NCBI GenBank assembly: GCA_038142525.1
Contig: JAYQKE010000015.1
Span: forward strand, 744,001 to 808,000
From: CAJQHK01 sp038142525
GTDB taxonomy: Bacteria; Pseudomonadota; Alphaproteobacteria; Rickettsiales; UBA1997
DNA: 64,000 bases
Direction of reading: 5' to 3'
A model generated the notes under the pieces. The model was not told where the DNA came from and did no database searches. It saw only the letters and a list, made by a program, of their open reading frames with translations. This document shows, one piece after another, positions 28,196-38,262 of this stretch. Numbering within the stretch: the stretch's first letter is position 1; each line of letters begins with the position of its first letter. Made by a program: the position numbers and the translations under genes.

Positions 28196-28873
28196 TCTAA
28201 AATTTCTTTGAGATTTTTCTATTTTCCCTACAAAGCCTAATTCCTTACAATAATCTGCAATATTTTGACTTAAACAGAGGATTTTTTTTCTAGAGAGATC
28301 TATATTTTCTTGCTGACATAAATTGAAAAAAATCTCTGCACCATTTTTTGAAAATAGGGCTATATCATTTATTTCATTATTTTGTAGATCCTGTTTGATA
28401 TTTTCTGCTAAGCTAGAAGAGTGAATTTTATAGACTATTTTACGAGTAGCATCATAGCCAATTTCTCTTAATTTTTGGGCGATATCAATAGTAATTTTTT
28501 CTCCAGAAAGATAGAGAATTTTTTGATTTTTAGCAATTTGTTTTTTGGTGATAATTTGATCTAACAGGGATTGAGCCGAATTTTTCCCAAAAATAATATT
28601 TTTATATCCCAAATCTGCTAGAATTTTCGCCGAGACTTTTCCAACAGTAAAAATCTGATTATCTTTAGAAATATTAAGTTTTTCTAAGGCAAAAATAGCA
28701 TTCATACTAGTGATAATAATAGTCTGATTATCATCGCTTAATTTTTCTAATGGCAATTCTTCTATTTCTAAAATATTGGCATTTATTATTTCATAGTCCA
28801 GATCCTCAAAATTAATTGAATCTCTGCCGTATTTGCTATTAGATTTAACCAATAGAAGTTTTTTTAAGCCCAT
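28187..28873 (-). CDS. hemD: Uroporphyrinogen-III synthase
   Basis: 228 residues. Low-conservation HemD family, recognised by IIITSMNAIFALEKL, QIFTVGKVSAKILADLGYKNI, ILYLSGEKI and the Ser-Lys-Asn-Gly motif of the second lobe (DIALFSKNGAEIFFNL). It cyclises hydroxymethylbilane in heme synthesis. No other hem gene is adjacent; the upstream neighbour is a porin gene directly abutting (1 bp). Confidence 0.8.
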   Translation of the reverse strand: MGLKKLLLVKSNSKYGRDSINFEDLDYEIINANILEIEELPLEKLSDDNQTIIITSMNAIFALEKLNISKDNQIFTVGKVSAKILADLGYKNIIFGKNSAQSLLDQIITKKQIAKNQKILYLSGEKITIDIAQKLREIGYDATRKIVYKIHSSSLAENIKQDLQNNEINDIALFSKNGAEIFFNLCQQENIDLSRKKILCLSQNIADYCKELGFVGKIEKSQRNFRSK

Positions 28874-30031
28874 CTAAAATTCGATTTCATATTTGAGATA
28901 TAATATTGTCGCTTCTGTTTCTTGATTAGTGATTTTTTCATCAATTTTCTCTCTTGCATAAACAATATATGTTGAAAAACCATCCAGAATATGATTTTTA
29001 TTAAATTGATAGCCAAGGAAAATTTTATTTACAGATTCATCAAGGCCATTATTAGCCAATTCTAAATATTTTACATTATATATAGTATATGTTAGGGAGT
29101 AATTTTGGTAGAGATTTAAAGCAATATATCTAGTTAATAGATGAGCATCTGTAAGGTTATTACCTCTAAAATTATCAAGAAAAGCATATTCTATAAAGAT
29201 TTTTGGGATAATATTATCAGTAATTGGAATTTGGTATTTTATATTGGCATTATAGGATTTTTGATCAGAAATTTGTGATCTTTCAAGATTTGATCGGCGT
29301 TCATTAATGGCTGATTTAACATAGGCAAAATGATATGATAATAATTCCTTACTACCAAAATCATAATTAATATCTAAAGAGGTGTAATATGACGCTAAAA
29401 GAGATTTATCATTACCACTATCAAGGGTATAATTATTGATATAATCTCTTTTAGTAATAATTGAATTATCAAGATATTTATCATCATTAAAGTAAGTTCC
29501 AAAAGTTAGGATATATTTGCCATTACCAGTTGCCTTTCCGCCTTTTAAAGCTGTAGCTAGGGCAAATTTTTCATCAAAACGGTAATATTGTAAGGGTTTA
29601 TTAAAGATCCAGCTATAATTATCTCTTTGCCAAGCCTGACCAAAATTTAAGGTTTTTTTACCAGCAAAAAGATTAAAATTATTTTTTTGATATTTGAAAT
29701 ATAATCGATCAAGGAAAACACCATGATTTTCAAAAGATCTAGTGCCAGAGCCATTTTCAGAAGAAGAACGCTTAATATCCTCTGAATTTTGCCTCATTTC
29801 AGAAATTCTGGTAATATTATTTAAAGATAGATTTTCTGTAAGATGAGCTTTTAAGCTTAATTTAGTTCGGTTGTAATATGTTTTAAATTCTTCTTGCCTA
29901 TTATTTGAGTTATAATTATCGACAGCAGAAAATTCAGTTCTCAATTTACCTGAAATGGATTTATTTTCTGAAGCTAAAATATTTGGGCTAATGCTAATCA
30001 GTAAAATTATGATATATAGTTTTTCTCTCAT
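28874..30031 (-). CDS. Outer-membrane beta-barrel (porin-like) protein
   Basis: 385 residues. Signal peptide LYIIILLISISPNILA, then alternating hydrophobic strands typical of a 16-18 stranded barrel, ending YLKYEIEF with the C-terminal aromatic needed for BAM assembly. KTLNFGQAWQRDNYSWIFNKPLQYYRFDEKFAL resembles the alginate-export/OprD-like porin group. Substrate unknown. It is divergent from the carbonic anhydrase gene, with a hairpin in between. Confidence 0.7.
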   Translation of the reverse strand: MREKLYIIILLISISPNILASENKSISGKLRTEFSAVDNYNSNNRQEEFKTYYNRTKLSLKAHLTENLSLNNITRISEMRQNSEDIKRSSSENGSGTRSFENHGVFLDRLYFKYQKNNFNLFAGKKTLNFGQAWQRDNYSWIFNKPLQYYRFDEKFALATALKGGKATGNGKYILTFGTYFNDDKYLDNSIITKRDYINNYTLDSGNDKSLLASYYTSLDINYDFGSKELLSYHFAYVKSAINERRSNLERSQISDQKSYNANIKYQIPITDNIIPKIFIEYAFLDNFRGNNLTDAHLLTRYIALNLYQNYSLTYTIYNVKYLELANNGLDESVNKIFLGYQFNKNHILDGFSTYIVYAREKIDEKITNQETEATILYLKYEIEF

Positions 30032-30093
30032 TGTTTAATTTTAAAATCATTTGATTTTTATTGTAAAACTTATTTTTTTTGTTGCAATGAAAT

Positions 30094-30153
30094 GGTATTA
30101 TGCCATTTCCCTACAGCAAAAATTGCTTTAAAGATGAGAAGTGGTATAATACC
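30094..30153. promoter_or_regulatory. Inverted repeat with TATAAT, between porin and carbonic anhydrase genes
   Basis: ggtattatgccatttc (30094-30109) pairs imperfectly with gaagtggtataatacc (30138-30153). The right arm holds TATAAT at 30145-30150. The 24-nt stretch 30126-30149 also occurs, with one change, at 25277-25300. It could be an operator, a promoter or a small dispersed repeat. Confidence 0.4.
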
Positions 30154-30226
30154 CAACTAAAATACTTGACTATTATAAATATATAGTGCCATAATATTTT
30201 TTAATATTAATTCAAATTAGTAAATT

Positions 30227-31018
30227 ATGTTACGAAAATTCTCTACCATTCTTTTTCTATCTTCATTATTATTTTCAGGAAATATCATTGCTAAAGAAAT
30301 TTGTAAAGATGCTGGGCCGCAAACACCAAGAGATATTTCAAAAAAATATGGTAAAAATAAGGTGAAATTTAAAATGGCACCAGATTATCAAAAAATGAAT
30401 CTTTGCAATATTCACACCCATACCAATGCTGAACATAAGGGGCCGGATTTTAATGTTTTTGTAAATAATACTGATTTTGGTGGTTATGCTTGCAATGAAA
30501 CAACATCTCTAACTCCTGCTCAATTAAGAGATCCATATAATGGTAAGGGGGCTTTTAAAAATATCAAACCTGGCGATACCATAGAAGTTCATTGGGTTCA
30601 TACTTCTTGCGATGTTAAGCCTGGCGAAGGTTTAGGCTCTTGCCTCTCAGATGATTGTAAAAATCCTTTATTAAGAGTTGAAGCGCAAGTATTTTTATTA
30701 GTCAATGATGATTCTGCTTTGGATTTTAATGATTATGCCTATGATAACAATATTGTAAATGGCTTACATCAAGCTAAGAGAATCCCTTCCGATACAGGAA
30801 CTCCGGTAGTTTTTAGAGGTTCTACAACTGGTCCAAAATATACTGAAACTGAATGTTCTCCTTTAAAAGTTACTTGGAGCGTAAGACCACAATGTGCAAA
30901 ATTAAATATTAAATCTTTACATAGATGGGCTAAAAAGGATAATATTTTTAATGAGAAAAAATCTCATGGCGTAAGGCAATTAGTTACTTCTCCAAAATTA
31001 TTATCAAAAATTAAGTAA
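30227..31018 (+). CDS. Delta-class carbonic anhydrase, secreted
   Basis: 263 residues. Signal peptide ILFLSSLLFSGNIIA, then the delta-CA pattern: CKDAGPQTPRDI, NLCNIHTHTNAEHKGPDF (zinc ligands in H-x-H and a following H), IEVHWVHTSCDVKPGEGLGSCL, TDTGTPVVFRGSTTGP-type region and VTWSVRPQCAKLNI. Many cysteines suggest disulfides in the periplasm. It interconverts CO2 and bicarbonate. The family is best known from diatoms and some proteobacteria, so it is unexpected in a Rickettsiales-like genome. The next gene, 8 bp on, is an outer-membrane protein probably cotranscribed. Confidence 0.82.
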   Translation: MLRKFSTILFLSSLLFSGNIIAKEICKDAGPQTPRDISKKYGKNKVKFKMAPDYQKMNLCNIHTHTNAEHKGPDFNVFVNNTDFGGYACNETTSLTPAQLRDPYNGKGAFKNIKPGDTIEVHWVHTSCDVKPGEGLGSCLSDDCKNPLLRVEAQVFLLVNDDSALDFNDYAYDNNIVNGLHQAKRIPSDTGTPVVFRGSTTGPKYTETECSPLKVTWSVRPQCAKLNIKSLHRWAKKDNIFNEKKSHGVRQLVTSPKLLSKIK

Positions 31019-31026
31019 TATTTTAT

Positions 31027-31741
31027 ATGTTTAATTCAAAATTTTATTTTTATTTGGTAATTTCTCTATTTATATCAGGGAAATTATTGGCACAAAATAC
31101 CAGTAGTGTTTTTAGCCCAACTTTTAAAAAAGATCACAGATCTGTGGAATATAGGATGGCTCACGATCGTAAGAGTCATGCTCTTGGTACCAGGTTACAT
31201 TATCAAGAGGCGCTAAATGAAAAATATCGCGCTAGAATCCAATTGAAAACTAAAAAAACTTCTGATCATAATTTTGATCTTTATTATGGTCGTTTGCAAT
31301 TATTTGCGTTGTTTGACATTGGGTGATGATAAATATCAATCGGCCCTTCGTTATGAAGCAACTTTTGCTACCAATAATAATCCTAGTGAATTTGCTATAG
31401 GATTTACCAACCAATATCAATTTAATGATAAATTATCATCTCGATTGATCTTAATGACAGCTAGAGAATTTGGCGAAAATCAAAATCCTTATTTTGCATT
31501 GGAGAGTAGAGCTAGTGTAAAATATAAATTTAATTCTAGATTTTCAACCGGCCTTGAAATGTTTAATGAATATGGTTCAACTAAGGAAGTTCCAACTTTT
31601 GCTGATCAAGATCACCAGATTGGACCTTTTATTTCTAGCAAAATTAATAAGAATTTTAATATAGTTACTGGATTTTTATTGGGCATGACTAACGCCTCAC
31701 CTGATCAAGAGGTTAGAGTTTTTATCAAAAATAGTTTTTAG
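31027..31741 (+). CDS. Outer-membrane beta-barrel protein, frame broken once
   Basis: Signal peptide FYFYLVISLFISGKLLA, then barrel strands (RSVEYRMAHDRKSHALGTRL, DLYYGRLQLFA) and, in the second frame, LGDDKYQSALRYEATF through EVRVFIKNSF with a terminal Phe. The break at 31307-31313 reads tttgcgttgtttg where tttgctgctttg would join the frames. About 237 residues. Cotranscribed with the carbonic anhydrase gene, so it may serve the same exchange process; that is inference. Confidence 0.68.
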
Positions 31742-31744
31742 ATT

Positions 31745-32467
31745 TTAATATTTAAATTTAATATTCATATTTTTCCAAATATCATATTTATCTTTTGGTA
31801 AGTTCCGAAGGGGGCTACAATCTTGTAAAGTTTTGGCGATAGAAATTGTAATTTTTTTCAATATTTTAGGGTCAATTTTGCTTAATTCTATCTGATTGGT
31901 GAAGATCATATTTTTGTAATCAATCACGCCATTCCTAGCCACTCTTATATTGATACTAACATCAAGATTTAATTTCTGGAAATTCTTTTTCGATTCCTGA
32001 TAACATCTAGTAATTTGAATTTTCAAATTTGCCTTTTCCCTGCCCGAAATACCAAAATCATCCACCCCTTGATATTCTTTAATATCATGAATGAGTTTTT
32101 GAGGTTTTTCTATTTTTTTTGTAGCTTTCTTAATCTCCTTTAGCTCTTTTTTTGGTGGTTCTTTCTTTTTTTTGACTTTATTAATAATAGTTTTTTTTGG
32201 TATTTGCTTTTTGATTTCTTTTTTCTTTATTTTTTTTGGTTTGGTTTTTGGCTTAGGTTTCTTTTTTACTTTTGATTTGGCTCTAGTTTTTTTGCTTTTT
32301 GATGTAACTTTTCTTACCCTCTTCTTTTTGATTTTCTGTTCAATAATATTAACTTTAATTTCTTTAGTTTTTGCTGGCTGTTTACGATCAGGATTTCCCA
32401 TACTAAAAATGATAATCAAAATGATCAAAATATGAAATATTGATGAGAAAATAATGCTTTTAATCAT
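31745..32467 (-). CDS. tolA: TolA-like envelope protein
   Basis: 240 residues: N-terminal transmembrane helix (IIFSSIFHILIILIIIFSM), a long Lys/Pro-rich stalk (residues 35-130) and a C-terminal domain of about 100 residues (LKIQITRCYQESKKN...RVARNGVIDYKNM) with the two cysteines typical of TolA domain III. It links the TolQR motor to Pal at the outer membrane. The stalk is shorter than in enterics. Its start overlaps the nth stop by 4 bp. tolQ/R/B are not here. Confidence 0.8.
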   Translation of the reverse strand: MIKSIIFSSIFHILIILIIIFSMGNPDRKQPAKTKEIKVNIIEQKIKKKRVRKVTSKSKKTRAKSKVKKKPKPKTKPKKIKKKEIKKQIPKKTIINKVKKKKEPPKKELKEIKKATKKIEKPQKLIHDIKEYQGVDDFGISGREKANLKIQITRCYQESKKNFQKLNLDVSINIRVARNGVIDYKNMIFTNQIELSKIDPKILKKITISIAKTLQDCSPLRNLPKDKYDIWKNMNIKFKY

Positions 32468-33096
32468 AATTTATTTTTCTTACAAAGATTCTCTATCAAA
32501 CATTCATGACATTTTGCCTTCCTAGCAGTGCAAATATAGCGACCATGTAAAATAAGCCAATGATGAGCATGTAATTGCCATTTTATGGGAACTTTCTTTA
32601 GAATTTTTTTAGCAGTTTTGTCAATTGTCTTTTCATTAACTAAACCAATTCTGTTACTAACTCTAAAAACATGAGTATCAACTGCAATAGTTTTTTTGCC
32701 AAAGGCGCAATTGAGAACGACATTTGCTGTTTTTTCACCAACCCCTGGCAATTCTACTAAATCTTGAAATTTAACTGGCACTATTCCTTGATATTTTTCT
32801 TCTAATATTTTGGATAAAGCCATAATATTTTTGGCCTTAGAATTAAAAAGACCAATAGTTTTGACATAATTTTTAAGTTTTTCTTGACCTAAATCTAAAA
32901 TATCTTTTGGCGTTTTAACTATTTTAAATAGAGATTTTGTGGCTTTATTAACACCAATATCAGTTGCTTGGGCAGAAAGTACTACAGCGACTAATAGGGT
33001 AAAATTATTATGAAAATTTAATTCTGTTTCGGGCTTTGGATTTTTTGCAGAAAAAATTTCAAAAATTTTATTAATTTCTTTTCTTTTCAATAGCAC
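32464..33096 (-). CDS. nth: Endonuclease III
   Basis: 210 residues. Helix-hairpin-helix ELPGVGEKTANVVL with the catalytic Lys, the catalytic Asp in VDTHVFRVSNRIGL, and the 4Fe-4S loop CTARKAKCHECLIENLC with C-x6-C-x2-C-x5-C spacing. It removes oxidised pyrimidines in base-excision repair. It reads into tolA; the promoter is shared with the divergent tolC gene (30 bp). Confidence 0.96.
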   Translation of the reverse strand: MLLKRKEINKIFEIFSAKNPKPETELNFHNNFTLLVAVVLSAQATDIGVNKATKSLFKIVKTPKDILDLGQEKLKNYVKTIGLFNSKAKNIMALSKILEEKYQGIVPVKFQDLVELPGVGEKTANVVLNCAFGKKTIAVDTHVFRVSNRIGLVNEKTIDKTAKKILKKVPIKWQLHAHHWLILHGRYICTARKAKCHECLIENLCKKNKL

Positions 33097-33126
33097 TATT
33101 TAGAATATTTTATTGACTCCTTCACA

Positions 33127-34584
33127 ATGATAATCGGCACAATAGTGATTAATATATTAAAAATTATCTCCACCATCCTATTATTTTGCAATATAAATAA
33201 TGCTTTAGCTAGTGATGTTTTTTTGTTAAATCCTGATTCAATAGAGCGACAAATTGCTCAAGATCCAGCCAGAATTAATGAGATAGAAAATTATTTTATT
33301 AATAGCAAAATTAATGAAAATACAATTTTAGAAGAATTTCAACCAAAATTAACTGGCGCCTATTCTTATGAGGAGACCAATCAATCATTTCAGAATTTTT
33401 TCCCCGTTATTTCGCCTTTTACTAATTTTACAACATCTATTGATAAATCTTTCCAAAGTGGTATCGACACTTCTATTGGTAATGTTTCCTATCGTCGTAA
33501 ATATGCAAATAATCGCCCAGAAACTAGAAATGCTTTATTTTTTAGCACCTCTATTGATCTTTATAAGAATTTTTTTGGTAGAACTTCTAAATCAAAAGTA
33601 AAAAATGCTAAATTACAAAAAGAAATTTCATCTTTACAAAAACAAATTGATAGTAAAATTTTTAAATTTGCTATTCTTAGAATTTATTATCATTTAGTTC
33701 TTAATCAGGAATCAATTAATGTTTCTAAAAAATTATTAAAATTATCTGAAAAACAATTAGCTGATTTAAGAAAAAAATATCAAAATAAAATTGCCAATAT
33801 TGATGATGTTGAAAGACAAAAGATGGAGGTTATGACTCGTCGTAGCAGAATTTTATCTTTAGAAAAAACAAAAGAATTTTATCTCAAACAATTAAGGCAG
33901 TTATTACCAAATTTATCAAAGAAAGAAATTCAATTATCAAAATATGATTATGATAAAATTGAAAAAAGATTTTTAAAATTATTCTCTTACATTAGTTCAA
34001 AAGATTTAGCTCCCAAAGAATATAGCCTTTATGATGAGATTTTAGCTAAGGAAAAATCTTCCTACAAGATGCAAAAAAAGATCAATTCCACTCATAGTGA
34101 TATTGATGTAAAATTAAATGCCGAAATACAAAGATTTGATGGTAATAATAGCCTGTCAGATTCTTATGATAATATTCCAGCTAATAAGGATGATGAATAT
34201 TATGCCATTGGTGCAGAAATTACCATACCCTTTGGTAAAGTTAGAAGGGATAATGAAAAATTAAAAATCAGATCTAATTATTTATCCTATTTGGTGAAAA
34301 AAGAAAAATTATTATCTGAGCTAAATTCTTATCATCTAGAATTTATTAAAAATAGTAATTTATTACAAAAATCTCTAAAAAATCAAAAGATTAGCACCAA
34401 AAGTTCAGCGATTATTTTGAAGGAATCTCGTAGAAAATACAAACAGGCCAGAATTTCCTTACAAAGATTAATTGATGATCAAAATGTCGATCTGGAAAAC
34501 TCCCTTTCTAGAATTTCTATTTCTGAACAATTTGTTGATTTAATCTTCAATTATTTAACAATCTTCACACTTTTAGATGTATAA
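33127..34584 (+). CDS. TolC-family outer-membrane efflux protein
   Basis: 485 residues. Signal-like start (ILKIISTILLFCNINNALA), two long coiled-coil regions (YYHLVLNQESINVSKKLLKLSEKQLADLRKKYQN and the C-terminal RRKYKQARISLQRLIDDQN) and NRPETRNALFFSTSIDLYKN strands: the trimeric TolC channel layout. Its last codons overlap the next ATG (34577-34584), so it is coupled to the RND pump. No membrane-fusion protein gene lies between them. Confidence 0.82.
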   Translation: MIIGTIVINILKIISTILLFCNINNALASDVFLLNPDSIERQIAQDPARINEIENYFINSKINENTILEEFQPKLTGAYSYEETNQSFQNFFPVISPFTNFTTSIDKSFQSGIDTSIGNVSYRRKYANNRPETRNALFFSTSIDLYKNFFGRTSKSKVKNAKLQKEISSLQKQIDSKIFKFAILRIYYHLVLNQESINVSKKLLKLSEKQLADLRKKYQNKIANIDDVERQKMEVMTRRSRILSLEKTKEFYLKQLRQLLPNLSKKEIQLSKYDYDKIEKRFLKLFSYISSKDLAPKEYSLYDEILAKEKSSYKMQKKINSTHSDIDVKLNAEIQRFDGNNSLSDSYDNIPANKDDEYYAIGAEITIPFGKVRRDNEKLKIRSNYLSYLVKKEKLLSELNSYHLEFIKNSNLLQKSLKNQKISTKSSAIILKESRRKYKQARISLQRLIDDQNVDLENSLSRISISEQFVDLIFNYLTIFTLLDV

Positions 34585-37500
34585 AATTACAGAGTTCTTT
34601 ATTGGAAATAGTAAATTTACGGCAGTGATGACGGTGACCATTTTATTAATTGGTTTTTACTCTATTAAAAATATTCAGTCAGAAACTAGGCCGCCAGTTG
34701 ATTTTGCTACTGCTGTTATTTTAACTAATTATGCTGGTGCTAGTCGCTGATATTGAGACCAAAATTACCAAACCAATTGAGGATGAAATTTCTACCATTA
34801 GCGATGTCAAAGATATTAAATCTGTGAGTCAGCCTGGTAAAAGCACAATCACCATTCGTCTTGATATTGACAAAAGAGGCTTAGATATTGATAAGACTAT
34901 GTCGGATTTACAAAAGGCGGTGGATCGGACACCAAATTTACCATTGGATCTGGAAGAAAATCCAACTTTTACTGAAATTAAATCGGAAGAAATATTGGTT
35001 TTGCAATTAGCAATTACTGGTTCAAATGAAAATAGGGCCAGAGATATTATTGCTAAAATTATCAAGGAAGATTTAGAAAAAATTAAAAATATTAAAAGAG
35101 TATCATTTAAGGGCTACAAGGAGAGAAGGTTTAATATTGATCTTGATCCTCAAAAAATGTCGCAAAATAATATTAGTATTTTAGAAGTAGCTGCCAAAAT
35201 TAGATCGCGTAATATTTCCGTTCCAAGTGGTAATATTGAGTCAGATTCTATTCAGGCTCTTACTAGAATTGAGGCTAAGGTACAAAATGTTGCTGATTTA
35301 GAAAATATTATTATTAGATCAAATTTTAATGATCAAATTATTAGGCTGAAAGATCTGGCGGATATTTCAGATGATGAGGAGGAGATTGATGTAATCACTA
35401 GCTTTAATGGTCAGGATACAACGCTTTTAGATATTTACAAAAAATCTGGCGCTGATATTTTAAAATTAATAGAAAAGATCCAGAAAAAAATTACCATCTA
35501 TCGTGATCAATATCCAGAAATTGGCCTAGAAATTGTCTATAATGAATCGGTTGAGGTCAAAAATCGTCTGAAAATTCTAACCTCCAATGCCATTATTGGT
35601 TTGATTATTGTACTTTGTTCTCTTTTTGTCTTTTTACCTTTTCGGGTGGCTATTTATTCCTCAATGTCTTTGCCGATTATTATTTCGGCTATTATTGCTT
35701 TTATGGTATTTTTTGGCCTGACCTTAAATACTATTACCATTCTTTCACTAGTTATTGTGCTTGGGATGTTGGTTGATGATAGTGTGATTATTAGTGAAAA
35801 TTTTTCTAAATATTACCGTCGCGGTCTGGATGTTAAGGAGGCGGCAATTTTACCCATTAAAAATCTGGCCTTTCCAATTTCTATCACTATTTTTACAACC
35901 ATTGTCGCCTTTATGCCAATGCTTATTACCAAAGGGATTATGGGGCAATTTATTAAATGGATTCCGGTTGTGGTATCTTTGGCGCTTTTCTTATCTTTAA
36001 TTGAATCTTTTTGGCTTTTACCAGCTCGCTTAGCTTCGATTAAAAATAAAATAAATCATAAAGTGAAGGCAACAGATTGGTTTACTAAATTTGAACTTGG
36101 CTTTGAGAGAATGATTTTTATTTTGGTCAAAAAAAGATATTTTATGCTGCTTGGTTTTTGTGCAGTAATTTTTATTTCCTTCTTTTTTCTTGGTAAAAAT
36201 AAATTTATCCTCTTTCCCAATGAGCAGGTTAAAAATTACACCATTAGGGTAAAATTGGATAAAAATAGTAAAATTGAAAATACTAATAAATTACTCAAAG
36301 AGGCAAAGACAATTAAAATTTCTGAAAAATTACAAGATAATATTGAGTCAATAACTGGCTTTGCTGGAATTTCTGATTTTAAAGAACATTTACCAAAATA
36401 TTCCCGTGGAGAAAATGTGGCCTATCTTTCAATTGAAGTCAATGACTATACGGAATATAATGTGCCAGCATCAGAAATTATTTCTAAATTGAAAAAAATT
36501 GATTTTAGTGAATTTGCTGAAATTACTTTTGAGGCCGCGGTTAATGGCCCGCCAATTGGTAATGATATTGAGGCGGTAATTCAATCAAATAGTTTGACAG
36601 ATATTGATCAAATGATCTCGATGATTATTGCTGATGTTAAGGGGGTTGAGGGTATTTCTAATCTATCTAATGATGATGTAATTGGTGAGGATGAGATTTT
36701 TATTAATTTTGATTATGAGAAAATTAATCGACTTAATTTAGATATTTCAGATATTTCTAATGTTGTTAGAACCGCAATTGCTGGGCAGATTATTTCTGAT
36801 GTTACTTTAGATAATGAGGAGGTGAATCTTTTTATTAGATTTAAAGATCAAAAAAGAAGTTCGTCAAGATTTGGAAAATATCATTATTTTTGACCAAAAT
36901 CAAAATCTGATTTTATTAAAAGATTTAGCTCTATTTGAGAAAAAATCAGGCAGTTCTTTTGTAAAAAGATTTGATAATCAAAGATCAAAAACCCTAATTG
37001 GCGATGTTGATGAGAATATCATTACTCCAACAGTTGCTAATCAATTGGTTAGAGAGGCCTTTGTAAAATATCAAAGTCAATTTCCGGGCATTTCGGTAAA
37101 ATTTGCTGGTGTTGAAGAAAGCACTAATGAATCTTTGCAAAGTCTTTTTGCCGCTTTTGAATTATCTCTGATTTTAATTTTTGCTATGTTGGTTTTATTA
37201 TTTAGAAGCTATTTTAAGCCCTTAATTATTCTAACTACAATTCCGCTAGGCTTTTTTGGTTTTTCCATTGCTTTTTATTTACATGGTAAGCCGCTTTCCT
37301 TTATGGCTATGATTGGAATTATTGGTCTTGGCGGAATTATTGTTAATTCTGGTATCATTTTAATTAGCTATATTGGTCAATTGCGTAAGGAATTAGAGGG
37401 GCAAAAAACTTTGGTAGAAATTCTTGCCCATGCTTCAGCCATGAGGTGCGTTCGGTTACAGTTACTTCCTTTACAACAATTGCTGGTCTTTTCCCCACTG

Positions 37501-37670
37501 CCTATGGGCTTGGTGGCTATGATCCAATTTTGTCACCAATGACACTTTCTATGCTTTGGGGTTTGAGTGCTGGAACGATTTTAACAATAATTTGGGTACC
37601 TTGTGCTTACGCTATTTTAAATGATGTTAGAGGAATCTTTCATAATCGAAAATTTCCCGTGATATTTTGA
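34577..37670 (+). CDS. RND (AcrB/MdtB-type) efflux permease, frame broken three times
   Basis: Starts MYKITEFFIGNSKFTAVMTV at ATG 34577, overlapping tolC. Break 1 at 34738-34748: gctagtcgctgatattg for gctagtgctgctgatattg (G-A-S-A-A-D, the RND porter motif). Break 2 at 36856: one extra A. Break 3 near 37444: a base lost in atgaggtgcg. Corrected length is about 1031 residues, exactly family size, with GMLVDDSVIISENF (transmembrane 4 acidic pair), two porter domains and twelve helices. It exports toxic compounds or lipids with the TolC channel; the specificity is unknown. Confidence 0.85.
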
Positions 37671-37734
37671 TTCTAAAGTAATTCTAGGAATTTTTCAGAG
37701 TTTTCTTTAATATTAAAAATATTGCAATTAAATT

Positions 37735-37918
37735 ATGAGCGGCTGTATTGGTAAATTATCAAAAAATCAGGATTGTAGGAGTACCTCAAATATTATCAAC
37801 AGAAGAGTCTGATGCAAGTTTTCTTGCTGGAACCCCAGATAACTCTCCTAAAATTACTCAAGGATCTCCAATTTTTCAGAGGTTCCCTAGATCACGATCT
37901 ACTATTTCTGAAAGATAA
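37735..37918 (+). CDS. Small basic protein, one A-run slip
   Basis: ATG 37735 reads MSGCIGKLSK. Removing one A from the 6-A run near 37765 gives a 60-residue product rich in Ser, Pro and Arg, ending STISER. As given, it stops after 26 residues. The stretch encoding IFQRFP is an arm of the IS5-like dispersed repeat (37869-37890), so a mobile tip has become coding. The start resembles that of the next gene (MGSCISK). Family unknown. Confidence 0.4.
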
Positions 37919-37942
37919 AATTAACAATTAATTTATTATTCT

Positions 37943-38251
37943 ATGGGAAGTTGCATAAGTAAAGAAAAGCCGCCAGTAGCAAATTATCCGTTTATTTCTA
38001 GGTCTCCGGCAGTAAATTACTCAGTTATTTTTGTTAAAACCCCATCTGAAAATAATAATAATTATTATTACCATGATCCTGTTGTAAATCAAATGCCAAA
38101 AGATATTGCTGGTGTGGCTCTTGGAACTCCTATTACGAAAAGAAATGCTTCATATGCTTATGTAATTGGAAAGCCGATTGCTAAAGATTCTCCTAAACCT
38201 AGCCCTTCAAATCCTTTATTGTCTAGGGGAAATGAGGGAAATTTACGTTAA
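37943..38251 (+). CDS. Small protein with a eukaryotic-type N-myristoylation motif
   Basis: 102 residues, MGSCISKEKPPVANYPF, no signal peptide, rich in Pro, Ser, Asn and Tyr. The first seven residues fit M-G-x-x-x-S-K with Cys4 available for palmitoylation, as in Src-type kinases. A bacterium with a type IV secretion system could use this so that the host lipidates a delivered effector. A Rho-independent terminator follows directly. No homologue recognised; the role is inference. Confidence 0.5.
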   Translation: MGSCISKEKPPVANYPFISRSPAVNYSVIFVKTPSENNNNYYYHDPVVNQMPKDIAGVALGTPITKRNASYAYVIGKPIAKDSPKPSPSNPLLSRGNEGNLR

Positions 38252-38262
38252 TAATTTTGATA

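Noticed and set aside
32172..32435. Hydrophobic plus-strand frame opposite tolA
   Set aside because: Antisense of the Lys-rich stalk codons, giving Phe/Leu runs; not a gene.
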